A stretch of 6,338 bases of DNA, from positions 1-6,338 of the forward strand of contig JACCSD010000152.1 of the NCBI GenBank assembly GCA_013813185.1. The letters run 5' to 3'. Below are positions 1-5,711 of this stretch, piece by piece (within the stretch, counting starts at the first letter, position 1; each line of letters opens with the position of its first letter). The stretch is from Burkholderiaceae bacterium (GTDB lineage Bacteria > Pseudomonadota > Gammaproteobacteria > Burkholderiales > Burkholderiaceae_F). The notes under the pieces are model-generated. The model made no database searches, was not told the origin of the DNA, and saw nothing but the letters and a program-made list of their open reading frames with translations. The translations under genes were made by a program, and so were the position numbers.

Positions 1-1
1 G

Positions 2-451
2 GATTGGTACGAGATCGAAGTCGCGGCCTATCCCGAATATCACCCGCAATCGCGCTCGCCCGCCGACGATCTGCAAAGCTTCGTCCGCAAGATCAACGCG
101 GGAGCCGACTCCGCGATCACGCAGTACTTTTACAACTTCGATGCGTACGCCAGATTTGTCGACGATGTGAGAGCACTGGGCTGCACCGTGCCGATCGTGG
201 CCGGCGTCATGCCGATCGTCAGCTACACGCAGCTCGCACGTTTCTCCGACGCGTGCGGTGCCGAGATTCCGCGCTGGATGAGGCGGCGGCTCGAAAGCTT
301 CGGGGACGACCGCGAGTCGATCCGCGAATTCGGGCTCGATGTCGTCACGCATCTGTGCGAGCAGCTGCTCGCAGCGGGTGCTCCCGGCTTGCACTTCTAC
401 ACGCTGAATCAGGCGGAGGCGAGCGTCGAACTGTGCCGGCGCCTGAGTTAG
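2..451 (+). CDS. metF: 5,10-methylenetetrahydrofolate reductase, C-terminal half (5' end outside window)
   Basis: MetF is a cytosolic FAD enzyme that reduces 5,10-methylene-THF to 5-methyl-THF, the methyl donor for methionine synthesis. The window enters the gene in frame at base 2 and shows the last 149 residues, about half of the roughly 280-300 residues usual for the family. Family signatures seen in order are the AAYPEYHP stretch (visible residues 8-15), INAGADSAITQYFYN (31-45, with the folate-site Gln of ITQ at visible residue 41), a VAGVMPI segment, the IPRWM segment and a C-terminal LHFYTLN motif. These line up collinearly with what I recall of E. coli MetF. The reading frame is open to a TAG stop. 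The stop lies only 9 bp from the stop of the opposing DUF2917 gene. The start codon and promoter are not visible. Confidence 0.96.
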   Translation, partial: DWYEIEVAAYPEYHPQSRSPADDLQSFVRKINAGADSAITQYFYNFDAYARFVDDVRALGCTVPIVAGVMPIVSYTQLARFSDACGAEIPRWMRRRLESFGDDRESIREFGLDVVTHLCEQLLAAGAPGLHFYTLNQAEASVELCRRLS

Positions 452-460
452 CCTGCATTA

Positions 461-808
461 TTAAAGACAGGCAGCGCGCGCTACCACCGGTCGGCGATAT
501 TGCCGCAGCCACAGGGCCAAGAGCCAGCGTGTCAATCGCCGCGCCGCGCCGCGCAGGGTGTTCGACATGCCGGCGGACACAAGTAATTGGATACGCGCCG
601 GGCTGAGTGTCTCGATGACGGCCAGTCCGCGTGTGTCAAGCGAGACTTCCTCACCGGCCGCGATAAAGGCGTCGCGCAGACTGCCTTCCTCGGTGAGCCA
701 TACGCGTCCACACACAACGCGCACACGCTCGCCCGGCACCGACGCGAACGGCATCAACGTACCTCCGGGGAGGTCCAGCGTCTTGAAAACGGCCGGGTCT
801 TGTCTCAT
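461..808 (-). CDS. DUF2917 family protein, 115 aa
   Basis: This is a small protein of unknown function that matches the DUF2917 pattern common in Burkholderiales. Residues about 10-75 carry the beta-rich core: RVRVVCGRVWLTEEGSLRDAF, then an AGEE turn, then a segment ending near GLAVIETLSPARIQLL. This spacing of VWLT, AGE and a late hydrophobic strand resembles a small cupin-like barrel, but no metal-binding His cluster is visible. The C-terminal 35 residues are Arg- and Leu-rich and look variable. The ATG start is supported by AGGAG at 815-819, six bases upstream. The gene is divergent from the LysR regulator (126 bp between the two starts), so that regulator may control it; this is inference from arrangement. 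No signal peptide or membrane segment is obvious. The family assignment is from memory of the motif pattern. Confidence 0.82.
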   Translation of the reverse strand: MRQDPAVFKTLDLPGGTLMPFASVPGERVRVVCGRVWLTEEGSLRDAFIAAGEEVSLDTRGLAVIETLSPARIQLLVSAGMSNTLRGAARRLTRWLLALWLRQYRRPVVARAACL

Positions 809-814
809 TGCTCA

Positions 815-819
815 CTCCT
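815..819 (-). promoter_or_regulatory. Shine-Dalgarno of the DUF2917 gene
   Basis: AGGAG on the minus strand lies six bases before the ATG at 808. It is a good match and fixes the start of the DUF2917 gene. Confidence 0.75.
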
Positions 820-905
820 ATGCGCTTTATGCATGCTGTTGATTGCGACATGCGAATTAGGCGCTTAGGCACTGAGGGTGACAAACGAAAAGGCTGCAGT
901 TGATG

Positions 906-922
906 CATGCGTTCAACGCATG
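906..922. promoter_or_regulatory. Candidate LysR-type operator (T-N11-A palindrome)
   Basis: CATGCGTT and AACGCATG form perfect 8-bp arms around a single C. The T at 908 and the A at 920 are separated by exactly 11 bases, the classical T-N11-A geometry of LysR-type recognition sites. The site lies in the divergent region between the DUF2917 gene and the LysR gene, ending 12 bases before the preferred regulator start at 935. Placement this close to the regulator start suits autorepression, with possible action on the divergent gene. No clear -35/-10 pair could be assigned here. The palindrome is seen directly; its use by the neighbouring regulator is inference. Confidence 0.55.
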
Positions 923-934
923 TATGTTCGGGCG

Positions 935-1882
935 ATGAAATCGTCCCAACCCGCCCGCCGGCAACGCCCAATCGCGATGGGCGCACTGCGCGGCTTCGAA
1001 GCGTCGGCGCGCCGGCTGTCGTTCACGCTCGCCGCCGCCGAGCTGAACCTGACGCAGTCCTCGATCAGCCGGCAGGTCGCGGAACTCGAGCGCCAGATCG
1101 GTACCGCCTTGTTTGCGCGACAAACCCGTTCGCTGGCGCTGACCGCCGCCGGGCACCGCCTGTTTCAGGCGACTCAGCAGGCGCTGAAGCAGATCGACCG
1201 TGCGGTCGAAGACATCCGCGGACCCCGCAATGCCGCGCGTGTGACGATCACGACGTACGCCTCGTTTGCCTCGCTCTGGCTGGTACCGCGACTCGCGATA
1301 TTTCAGCGCGAGCATCCGCAGATCGAGCTGCGAATCGACGCCAGCGATCGCTTTATCGACATCGACGTCGAGGGCGTCGACATTGCCGTCCGCTGGACGC
1401 GAGCGGCCTCGCTGCCGAGCGGGGCGACTCCGCTGCACGACGAAGAAGTGTCGCCGGCGCTGTCGCCGCTGCTGCTCGAGCGCAGCGGCCTGGCGCTGAA
1501 GAGGCCGCAGGACCTGTTTCATTTGCCGCTGCTGGAGCTCGACGAGTCGATGCCGACCTCGGCGTCGAGTGCCTGGCCGCGCTGGTTCGAATTTGCGGGA
1601 GTGCGCGCCGCGCCGCCCGCACCGCGCCTGATGTTCACGTTCATCGACCAATCGGTGCAGGCCGCCGTGCGCGGCCAGGGCGTTGTACTGACCCGCACGC
1701 CGTTCGTCGATGACCTGGTCGCGAGCGGCGACTTGATCGCCCCGTTTCCGAAGCTCAGGATGCCGACCGGCTATCAATACGCGCTGATCGCGAATGTGAA
1801 CACGCGCGAAACAGCGCACGTGTCGGCATTTTGTAACTGGATTCGTTCCGAATTTGCGCGCGGCGCATTGCGTCAGACCTAG
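935..1882 (+). CDS. LysR-type transcriptional regulator, GcvA-like, 315 aa
   Basis: This is a cytosolic DNA-binding regulator of the LysR family. From the ATG at 935, residues about 16-75 form the winged helix-turn-helix: ALRGFEASARRLSFTLAA, then ELNLTQSSISRQVAELE as the recognition region, then LFARQTRSLALTAAG as the wing. Residues about 100-305 form the periplasmic-binding-protein-like effector domain. Within it, VDIAVRW and GQGVVLTRTPFVDDLVASGDLI are typical of the GcvA-like group, whose founding member activates the glycine cleavage operon. The in-frame GTG at 878 and ATG at 920 are possible earlier starts. I prefer 935 because it gives the usual short lead before the helix-turn-helix and because 920 lies inside the putative operator palindrome; no start has a strong Shine-Dalgarno. 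The effector cannot be read from the sequence. The gene sits between two folate genes but is not co-oriented with both. Confidence 0.9.
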   Translation: MKSSQPARRQRPIAMGALRGFEASARRLSFTLAAAELNLTQSSISRQVAELERQIGTALFARQTRSLALTAAGHRLFQATQQALKQIDRAVEDIRGPRNAARVTITTYASFASLWLVPRLAIFQREHPQIELRIDASDRFIDIDVEGVDIAVRWTRAASLPSGATPLHDEEVSPALSPLLLERSGLALKRPQDLFHLPLLELDESMPTSASSAWPRWFEFAGVRAAPPAPRLMFTFIDQSVQAAVRGQGVVLTRTPFVDDLVASGDLIAPFPKLRMPTGYQYALIANVNTRETAHVSAFCNWIRSEFARGALRQT

Positions 1883-1892
1883 CGCCGTCCAC

Positions 1893-1917
1893 CGCGGCAA
1901 ATTAATAAATTGCCGCG
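1893..1917. terminator. Hairpin over the convergent LysR / cyclo-ligase junction
   Basis: CGCGGCAA (1893-1900) pairs perfectly with TTGCCGCG (1910-1917) around a nine-base AT-rich loop. The hairpin begins 10 bp after the regulator stop, and its loop contains the cyclo-ligase stop codon (1902-1904). Neither strand has a following T run, so it is not a textbook intrinsic terminator. It could still stabilise or end both convergent transcripts. The structure is certain, its role is not. Confidence 0.4.
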
Positions 1918-2465
1918 TCGGTGATCACCACATCCATCTTTACATCGTGCGGCTGCGGGTCGATCGACGCCAATTTGCAAGCGTCGAACGCGATGCCGAC
2001 AACCAGCGGAAAAGGCACCAGCTCCGCCAGCGTGCGGTCGTAGTAGCCGCCGCCGAAGCCGATGCGAAAGCGATCGGCGTCAAAGCCGACGCACGGGACC
2101 AGCAAACATTCGGGCTGCACCACTCGACCCTGAGCCGGAATGGGAATGCCATAACCGCCCGCCTGCATCGGCGAGTCCGAAGTCCACACGTGGAATTGCA
2201 GCGTCCGGCCGGCGATAGCAGGAAGCGCCGCGACACGGCGCGTGTCCGACGCCAGCCAGGTGCCCACCACCGTTCTCAGATCGGGCTCGCCTCGAATCGG
2301 GAAATAAAATCCCAACGCGTGCACGCCGGCGCGCTGCAGCCAATCAGCCACCCGACGCTGCAGAGCCGCTTCGAGCCGTTGCCGATGTTCGAGCGCGGCG
2401 CGTGTCTCGAGCAACCGCGCCCGCTGCAACTTCCTTCCAGCCTCCTGATCCAACCACGGTTCCAC
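1902..2465 (-). CDS. fau: 5-formyltetrahydrofolate cyclo-ligase, 187 aa
   Basis: This enzyme (5-FCL/MTHFS, YgfA family) uses ATP to convert 5-formyl-THF to 5,10-methenyl-THF in the cytosol, returning a storage or inhibitory folate to the one-carbon pool. Signatures in order are an Arg-rich N-terminal helix (residues 11-38), YFPIRGEPDL (54-63), GGYGIPIP (103-110), the LLVPCVGFD strand (121-129), the nucleotide/folate loop GFGGGYYDR (136-144) and PHDVKMDVV (172-180). The length is normal for the family. The start is a GTG at 2463-2465; the only upstream sequence in frame before a stop is a short stretch without ATG or GTG, and just a weak GGA lies before it. It is divergent from slt with 77 bp between starts and convergent with the LysR gene. 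Unlike the E. coli gene it has no room upstream for a 6S RNA gene. Its substrate pool is shared with MetF. Confidence 0.95.
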   Translation of the reverse strand: MEPWLDQEAGRKLQRARLLETRAALEHRQRLEAALQRRVADWLQRAGVHALGFYFPIRGEPDLRTVVGTWLASDTRRVAALPAIAGRTLQFHVWTSDSPMQAGGYGIPIPAQGRVVQPECLLVPCVGFDADRFRIGFGGGYYDRTLAELVPFPLVVGIAFDACKLASIDPQPHDVKMDVVITDAAIY

Positions 2466-2542
2466 GATTCCAAGAATAAGCGTTGCTCTTTAGTCGCAAT
2501 CAGCGCCTTCGCGCGCGCACCGCATGATCTAATTCGCGTCCG

Positions 2543-4564
2543 ATGAAACTCCGACTTGCAGTCTATACGCTGGTTGCGCTTGCACTCGCACCGCTGTGCG
2601 CGTTGGCTGCGCCGCCGCGTGCGCCGGCTGCATCGACGGACCTGTCCGCTACAGATCAGGCGTTTCTAAGCGCTCGCGATGCCGTGCGGCTGGGCGATCG
2701 CGCGCGGCTCGCGCAGCATGCCGCACGCCTCTCCGAACATCCGCTGGCGGTATACCTGGAGTACTGGCAGTTGCTCGGACGGATTCAAACCGGTGAACCG
2801 GGAGTCGCGGCCGATGTTGCGCAGTTCATGCGCCGTCATGCTGACAGCTACATCGCCGACCGACTGCGGTTCGATTGGGCGCTGCAGTTGGCAAAGCGCG
2901 GCGACTATCCAGGGTTCGAGCGCGAAGCCGCGCAGCTTCTGCCCGGATGGTGGACCGATGACAGCCAGTTGCTCTGCTACCTCGCGCTGTCGAAGTACCG
3001 CAAGGCAGCCGCTCAGCAGGCCGACGTGTTCGCGCGCGATGCTCGTCAGTTGCTTGCGAACACGAAGAACTCAGCCGGCGAGGGCTGCCTGGAGTTGACT
3101 GAAACTTTGCTGGCGGACGGCCGCGTCTCGATCTGGGACCGGGTGCGCGCGCTGGTCGAGCAGAATCAGTTCGACACCGCCAAGCGTATCGGCGCGCGCG
3201 CTCTCGATCAAAGCGGCCGACCGGTCGATCAGAAGATGTTGACGCAGGCGATCGAGCGGCCCTCGGCGTGGCTCACCGCGCACGAACGACGGCTGACCGA
3301 GATGCAGCGCGAGCTGGCAATGGTCGCCATCGTGCGACTCGCACGCGATAACCCGCAGGACGCTGCCGAGCATGCAGGCTCCCTGCACCTGCTCCTCACC
3401 CCCGAACAGCGCGGCATCGTATGGGGCCGCATCGGCCACATGGGAGCATTGCGTCTGATGCCGGAAGCCCACGGGTGGTACCGCCGCGGCGGCGAACACG
3501 TCGGCGTCGGCCCGGATGCTGCGCGAGTCGACGAGGTCCTCGAGTGGCAGGTGCGCAGCGCATTGCGCGCGTACGACTGGAAGACGGTCAAGAGTGCGAT
3601 AGATCGCATGCCGCCCGCCTTGCGTGACGATCCCACATGGATCTACTGGTATGGCCGCGCGCTGCATCAAGCCGGCCGCCCAGCCGAAGCGGAGGATCAC
3701 TTCGCGCGTATCGCGCAGCAGTTTCACTTCTATGGCCAATTGGCGGCCGAAGAACTGGGGCAGGCGACAGCATTGCCGCTGCGTGCCGAAGCGCCCACCG
3801 CCGAAGAGATCGCGCCATTTGCAGCGAATCGCGGCTTCGTGCGGGCTTTCAAGTTCTACGAGCTTGGATTGCGCCTCGAAGGCAACCGAGAATGGAACTG
3901 GCAGATGCGGGGGTTGAACGATCGTCAGCTGCTGGCAGCGGCCGAATTTGCGCGCAAGCGCGGCGTACTCGACCGCATGATCAGCACGTCGGATCGCACC
4001 AAGGCCGAGTTCGACTTTGCACAGCGATTCCCGGCGCCGTTTCGCGATTCGCTGATTCAATACTCGGCGCCGCTCGGGCTCGACGAGAACTGGATCTACG
4101 GGCTGATCCGGCAGGAATCGCGCTTCATCATGGATGCACGCTCATCGGTCGGTGCCAGCGGGTTGATGCAGTTGATGCCGGCCACTGCGCGCTACGTCGC
4201 CAAGCGTTTGAATGTGCCGAACTTCACGCCCGGCCGGGTCAACGAACTCGAAGTGAACCTGCAATTGGGTACCGGCTATCTGAAAATGGTGCTCGACGAT
4301 CTGGACGGTTCGCCGATGCTTGCCACCGCGGCGTACAACGCCGGTCCGGGCCGCCCACGCGCATGGCGCTCCGCGTTGTCAAGACCGGTCGAGGGCGCCG
4401 TGTTTGCCGAGACGATTCCGTTCAACGAAACGCGCGACTACGTCAAGAAAGTGATGTCGAACAGCGTCTACTACGCAGCGCTGTTCGATAGCAAGACACC
4501 GTCGCTGAAAGCGCGTCTCGGAACCGTTTCTCCCAAAGCGGCGGGCGCGACGGAATTGCCGTAG
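2543..4564 (+). CDS. slt: Soluble lytic murein transglycosylase, 673 aa
   Basis: This is a periplasmic enzyme that cleaves the MurNAc-GlcNAc bond of peptidoglycan with 1,6-anhydro-MurNAc formation, in wall turnover and recycling. Residues 1-22 are a signal peptide ending in ALCALA before APP. Residues about 35-490 form the long alpha-helical superhelix of the Slt70 type, with TPR-like pairs such as WIYWYGRALHQAGRPAEAEDHF. The C-terminal SLT catalytic domain spans about 510-645: RQESRF with the catalytic Glu at residue 525, GASGLMQLMPATA (537-549), an LGTGYL segment (575-580), AYNAGPGR (597-604) and TIPFNETRDYV (624-634). All key motifs are intact. The total is slightly longer than the roughly 645 residues of E. 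coli Slt70. No strong Shine-Dalgarno precedes the ATG, but the signal peptide begins there. It is transcribed away from the cyclo-ligase gene. Confidence 0.96.
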   Translation: MKLRLAVYTLVALALAPLCALAAPPRAPAASTDLSATDQAFLSARDAVRLGDRARLAQHAARLSEHPLAVYLEYWQLLGRIQTGEPGVAADVAQFMRRHADSYIADRLRFDWALQLAKRGDYPGFEREAAQLLPGWWTDDSQLLCYLALSKYRKAAAQQADVFARDARQLLANTKNSAGEGCLELTETLLADGRVSIWDRVRALVEQNQFDTAKRIGARALDQSGRPVDQKMLTQAIERPSAWLTAHERRLTEMQRELAMVAIVRLARDNPQDAAEHAGSLHLLLTPEQRGIVWGRIGHMGALRLMPEAHGWYRRGGEHVGVGPDAARVDEVLEWQVRSALRAYDWKTVKSAIDRMPPALRDDPTWIYWYGRALHQAGRPAEAEDHFARIAQQFHFYGQLAAEELGQATALPLRAEAPTAEEIAPFAANRGFVRAFKFYELGLRLEGNREWNWQMRGLNDRQLLAAAEFARKRGVLDRMISTSDRTKAEFDFAQRFPAPFRDSLIQYSAPLGLDENWIYGLIRQESRFIMDARSSVGASGLMQLMPATARYVAKRLNVPNFTPGRVNELEVNLQLGTGYLKMVLDDLDGSPMLATAAYNAGPGRPRAWRSALSRPVEGAVFAETIPFNETRDYVKKVMSNSVYYAALFDSKTPSLKARLGTVSPKAAGATELP

Positions 4565-4575
4565 GAGTCGTCGCG

Positions 4576-4767
4576 CAGCAGCGGCTGGCGCAGCGGCGCC
4601 GCCAAAGGCGTCGGCCACTAAAGTGGCAACCACTGCGGTACTCGCCAGGCCGGCGCCGCATTTAATACATTCGAAGGCTAAAGCGTTTTTTCGCTCAACA
4701 GCCCCAGCCCGGCTCTGTTCCTCGGGCGACACCTCAATTGGCGGCGCCACTGCGCCAGCCGCTGCTG
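4576..4767. repeat. 30-bp inverted repeat pair with 132-bp spacer
   Basis: Bases 4576-4605 are the reverse complement of 4738-4767 at 29 of 30 positions; the single difference is an A at 4749 where G would pair. The symmetry stops sharply on both sides. The left arm begins 12 bases after the slt stop codon. In RNA the two arms could close a stem over the 132-base spacer, which contains a small GCCACT/AGTGGC hairpin (4614-4627) and the partial inverted copy at 4677-4731. The arms could be terminal inverted repeats or the two ends of a folded-back duplication. Confidence 0.85.
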
Positions 4768-4922
4768 TGAGACATCACCTCGCACGAGATGTTTTTTCTT
4801 TCCCTCTCCAATCAAGCGAGACAGTGCCGAGCGCAAGCGGCGGGCGGCGCTGCGCTGCCTTCGGGGCGTCGTCGAGGAACGGAGCCGACGCCGGGGCTTT
4901 TAAGCGAACCAGCGCTTTAGCC
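4677..4922. repeat. Diverged inverted duplication (4677-4731 versus 4865-4922)
   Basis: Segment 4677-4731 aligns with the reverse complement of 4865-4922 at about 80 percent identity by hand, with small gaps. It begins with a perfect GGCTAAAGCG match, continues through AGCCCC, and ends with CGGCTC, TTCCTCG and CGAC. The two copies therefore derive from one unit present in opposite orientation. This makes chance GC-rich self-complementarity an unlikely explanation for the region. Confidence 0.7.
4772..4801 (+). terminator. Candidate intrinsic terminator, probably for slt
   Basis: ACAT (4772-4775) pairs with ATGT (4789-4792), and CTC (4779-4781) pairs with GAG (4786-4788). A six-T run with further T/C-rich sequence follows from 4792 (TTTTTTCTTTCCC). 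The stem is short and bulged, so it would be modest in strength. It lies over 200 bp beyond the slt stop, so an slt transcript ending here would carry the 30-bp inverted repeat in its 3' untranslated region. Confidence 0.45.
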
Positions 4923-5011
4923 CTGGTTCGCGCCGGCGGCGGCGAGTACCACAGAGCCGTCCCGCCGGGACCGACGCCCAGGCAGCGCAGCGCCGCCCGC
5001 CGCTTGCGCGC
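4829..5011. repeat. Large palindromic element with perfect 30-bp arms and nested hairpin
   Basis: Bases 4831-4860 and 4980-5009 are perfect reverse complements over 30 bp. After a three-base bulge the pairing continues for eight more pairs (4864-4871 with 4972-4979). At the centre, GCGAACCAG (4904-4912) and CTGGTTCGC (4923-4931) form a perfect nine-pair hairpin with a ten-base loop. The whole could form a cruciform in DNA or a long folded RNA from either strand. It lies directly downstream of the YggT gene on the minus strand. It may be a REP/BIME- or MITE-like unit. It is unlikely to be an ordinary terminator, because no T run follows on either strand. Confidence 0.85.
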
Positions 5012-5039
5012 CGAGACCAACCTGAACGCGCTCACTCAT
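4917..5039 (-). CDS. Small repeat-encoded ORF, 40 aa, uncertain
   Basis: An ATG at 5037-5039, seven bases after the YggT stop codon, opens a 40-codon frame ending in TAA at 4917-4919. The predicted peptide starts MSERVQVGLGAQAAGG, is rich in Gly, Ala and Arg, and ends AAAGANQG. An AAGGA at 5052-5056, inside the end of the YggT gene, could serve as Shine-Dalgarno, though its 12-base spacing is long. Almost the whole frame lies in the palindromic element. I have an impression that similar short hypothetical proteins recur in Burkholderiaceae annotations, which would fit a repeated element carrying an incidental frame, but I cannot verify this here. No function can be given. Confidence 0.25.
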   Translation of the reverse strand: MSERVQVGLGAQAAGGAALPGRRSRRDGSVVLAAAGANQG

Positions 5040-5046
5040 CGCAATG

Positions 5047-5580
5047 CTAAATCCTTGCCACCACCATCTGCAGCACGTACACCGCGAGCAGCAGCACGAG
5101 CGGTGACAGATCGAAGCCGCCTACCGGCGGTAATACGCGCTGGATCGGCGCCAGCAGCGGTCGCAGCAGCATGCCGAGCGCCGGCGCAAACGGTGCGTGT
5201 GGATTGACCCAGCTAACGATCGCGTAAATGATCGTGATCCAGACCACGACGTTGAGCGCCCAGACGACAAGCTGGCGCACCGCGGCCAGCAGAACGAACT
5301 CGAAGGCAACGTCGGCGCCGGTGATCTGCCGTATTAAAACGACGGTGAGCAGCGTCACCAAGAATGCGGCTAGCAGAGACGCCCAATCGATTCGGCCGCG
5401 CGCGGGCAACACTCGATGCAGCGGGCGCACCAGCCAGCTTGTCAGGGCGACCACGAACTGAACAACTGGATTGCGCCCCGGCATGCCGATGGCGTGGATC
5501 CACACACGCAGAATCAGCAAGCCCACGAGCAGAGCGCCGAGGACGTCGAGAAGGAAACGGGCGATGTCGACCAAGAGCAT
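5047..5580 (-). CDS. yggT: YggT-family integral membrane protein, 177 aa
   Basis: This is an inner-membrane protein with two YGGT repeats. Hydrophobic segments lie at about residues 8-28, 72-94, 104-132 and 160-176. The repeat signature appears twice: VRPLHRVLPARGRIDWASLL (51-70) and LRPLLAPIQRVLPPVGGFDLSP (139-160), each an Arg-Pro helix followed by LP, a Gly turn, Asp and a hydrophobic helix. The length is normal for the proteobacterial family. The family has been linked to osmotic or ionic tolerance and, in relatives, to membrane or division functions, but its biochemical role is not settled. The ATG at 5580 has no strong Shine-Dalgarno. It is co-oriented with the H1-like gene 131 bp upstream but separated from it by a terminator, so it probably has its own promoter. 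In E. coli yggU follows yggT; here the repeat element occupies that place. Confidence 0.92.
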   Translation of the reverse strand: MLLVDIARFLLDVLGALLVGLLILRVWIHAIGMPGRNPVVQFVVALTSWLVRPLHRVLPARGRIDWASLLAAFLVTLLTVVLIRQITGADVAFEFVLLAAVRQLVVWALNVVVWITIIYAIVSWVNPHAPFAPALGMLLRPLLAPIQRVLPPVGGFDLSPLVLLLAVYVLQMVVARI

Positions 5581-5657
5581 GCGAGCGCCACGGGGGAGTG
5601 AGATCGATCGGATCAGGATTCTAAGCGGCCGCGCCAGATCGACAGCGGCGCACCGGC

Positions 5658-5688
5658 AAAGAAAAAGGGCGCCGGCTACGGCGCCCTT
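5658..5688 (-). terminator. Intrinsic terminator of the histone H1-like gene
   Basis: On the minus strand AAGGGCGCC (5680-5688) pairs perfectly with GGCGCCCTT (5665-5673) around a six-base loop, followed by TTTTTCTTT. This is a strong rho-independent terminator, 23 bp after the H1-like stop codon. A second small hairpin (TTGCC/GGCAA, 5687-5699) overlaps its upstream foot. Confidence 0.9.
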
Positions 5689-5711
5689 GCCAAAGGCAAC
5701 TTAAACAACTG

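Larger units (their letters stand above)
4565..5046. other. Gene-poor, repeat-rich region between slt and the YggT gene
   Basis: These 482 bases lie between the convergent slt and YggT genes. Open frames exist on both strands, but their translations are Ala/Arg/Pro-rich and match no family I recognise, and long inverted repeats dominate the sequence. The parts, entered separately, are a 30-bp inverted repeat at 4576-4767, a candidate terminator at 4772-4801, a large palindrome at 4829-5011, and a diverged inverted copy linking 4677-4731 to 4865-4922. The layout suggests a composite, possibly mobile or REP/MITE-like element inserted downstream of both genes. No transposase lies in the window. 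Confidence 0.7.

Noticed and set aside
451..472. GCCTG/CAGGC hairpin between metF and the DUF2917 gene as a terminator
   Set aside because: The stem is only five pairs with a 12-base loop and no T run follows, so it could easily arise by chance.
857..1900. A 347-codon open frame antisense to the LysR gene, longer than that gene itself
   Set aside because: Its translation is Arg/Gln/Gly-rich with no family signature, whereas the plus strand shows complete LysR domains. It is a GC-rich codon-bias shadow.
2466..2542. Possible 6S RNA gene next to the cyclo-ligase, as in E. coli
   Set aside because: Only 77 bp separate the cyclo-ligase and slt starts, too short for a 6S RNA of roughly 180 nt, and no central-bubble hairpin is seen.
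3071..4060. A 329-codon frame antisense to slt
   Set aside because: It lies wholly opposite the Slt helical domain, shows no recognisable motif and reflects third-position GC bias.
4379..4750. Minus-strand 123-codon frame from a GTG, with an FECIKCGAG segment including a CxxC
   Set aside because: It has no convincing ribosome site, runs over 180 bp into the well-supported slt 3' end, and its Ala-rich parts are the two arms of the 30-bp inverted repeat read in frame.
4775..5035. Minus-strand 86-codon frame from a GTG across the palindrome
   Set aside because: Composition is Arg/Pro/Ala-rich without a recognisable fold, and the perfect inverted arms explain most of it. It may be worth a homology search but is not supported as a gene.
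4623..5207. Plus-strand 194-codon frame spanning the repeat region
   Set aside because: It crosses the inverted repeats and a T-run hairpin, ends well inside the YggT gene on the wrong strand and has no domain signature.
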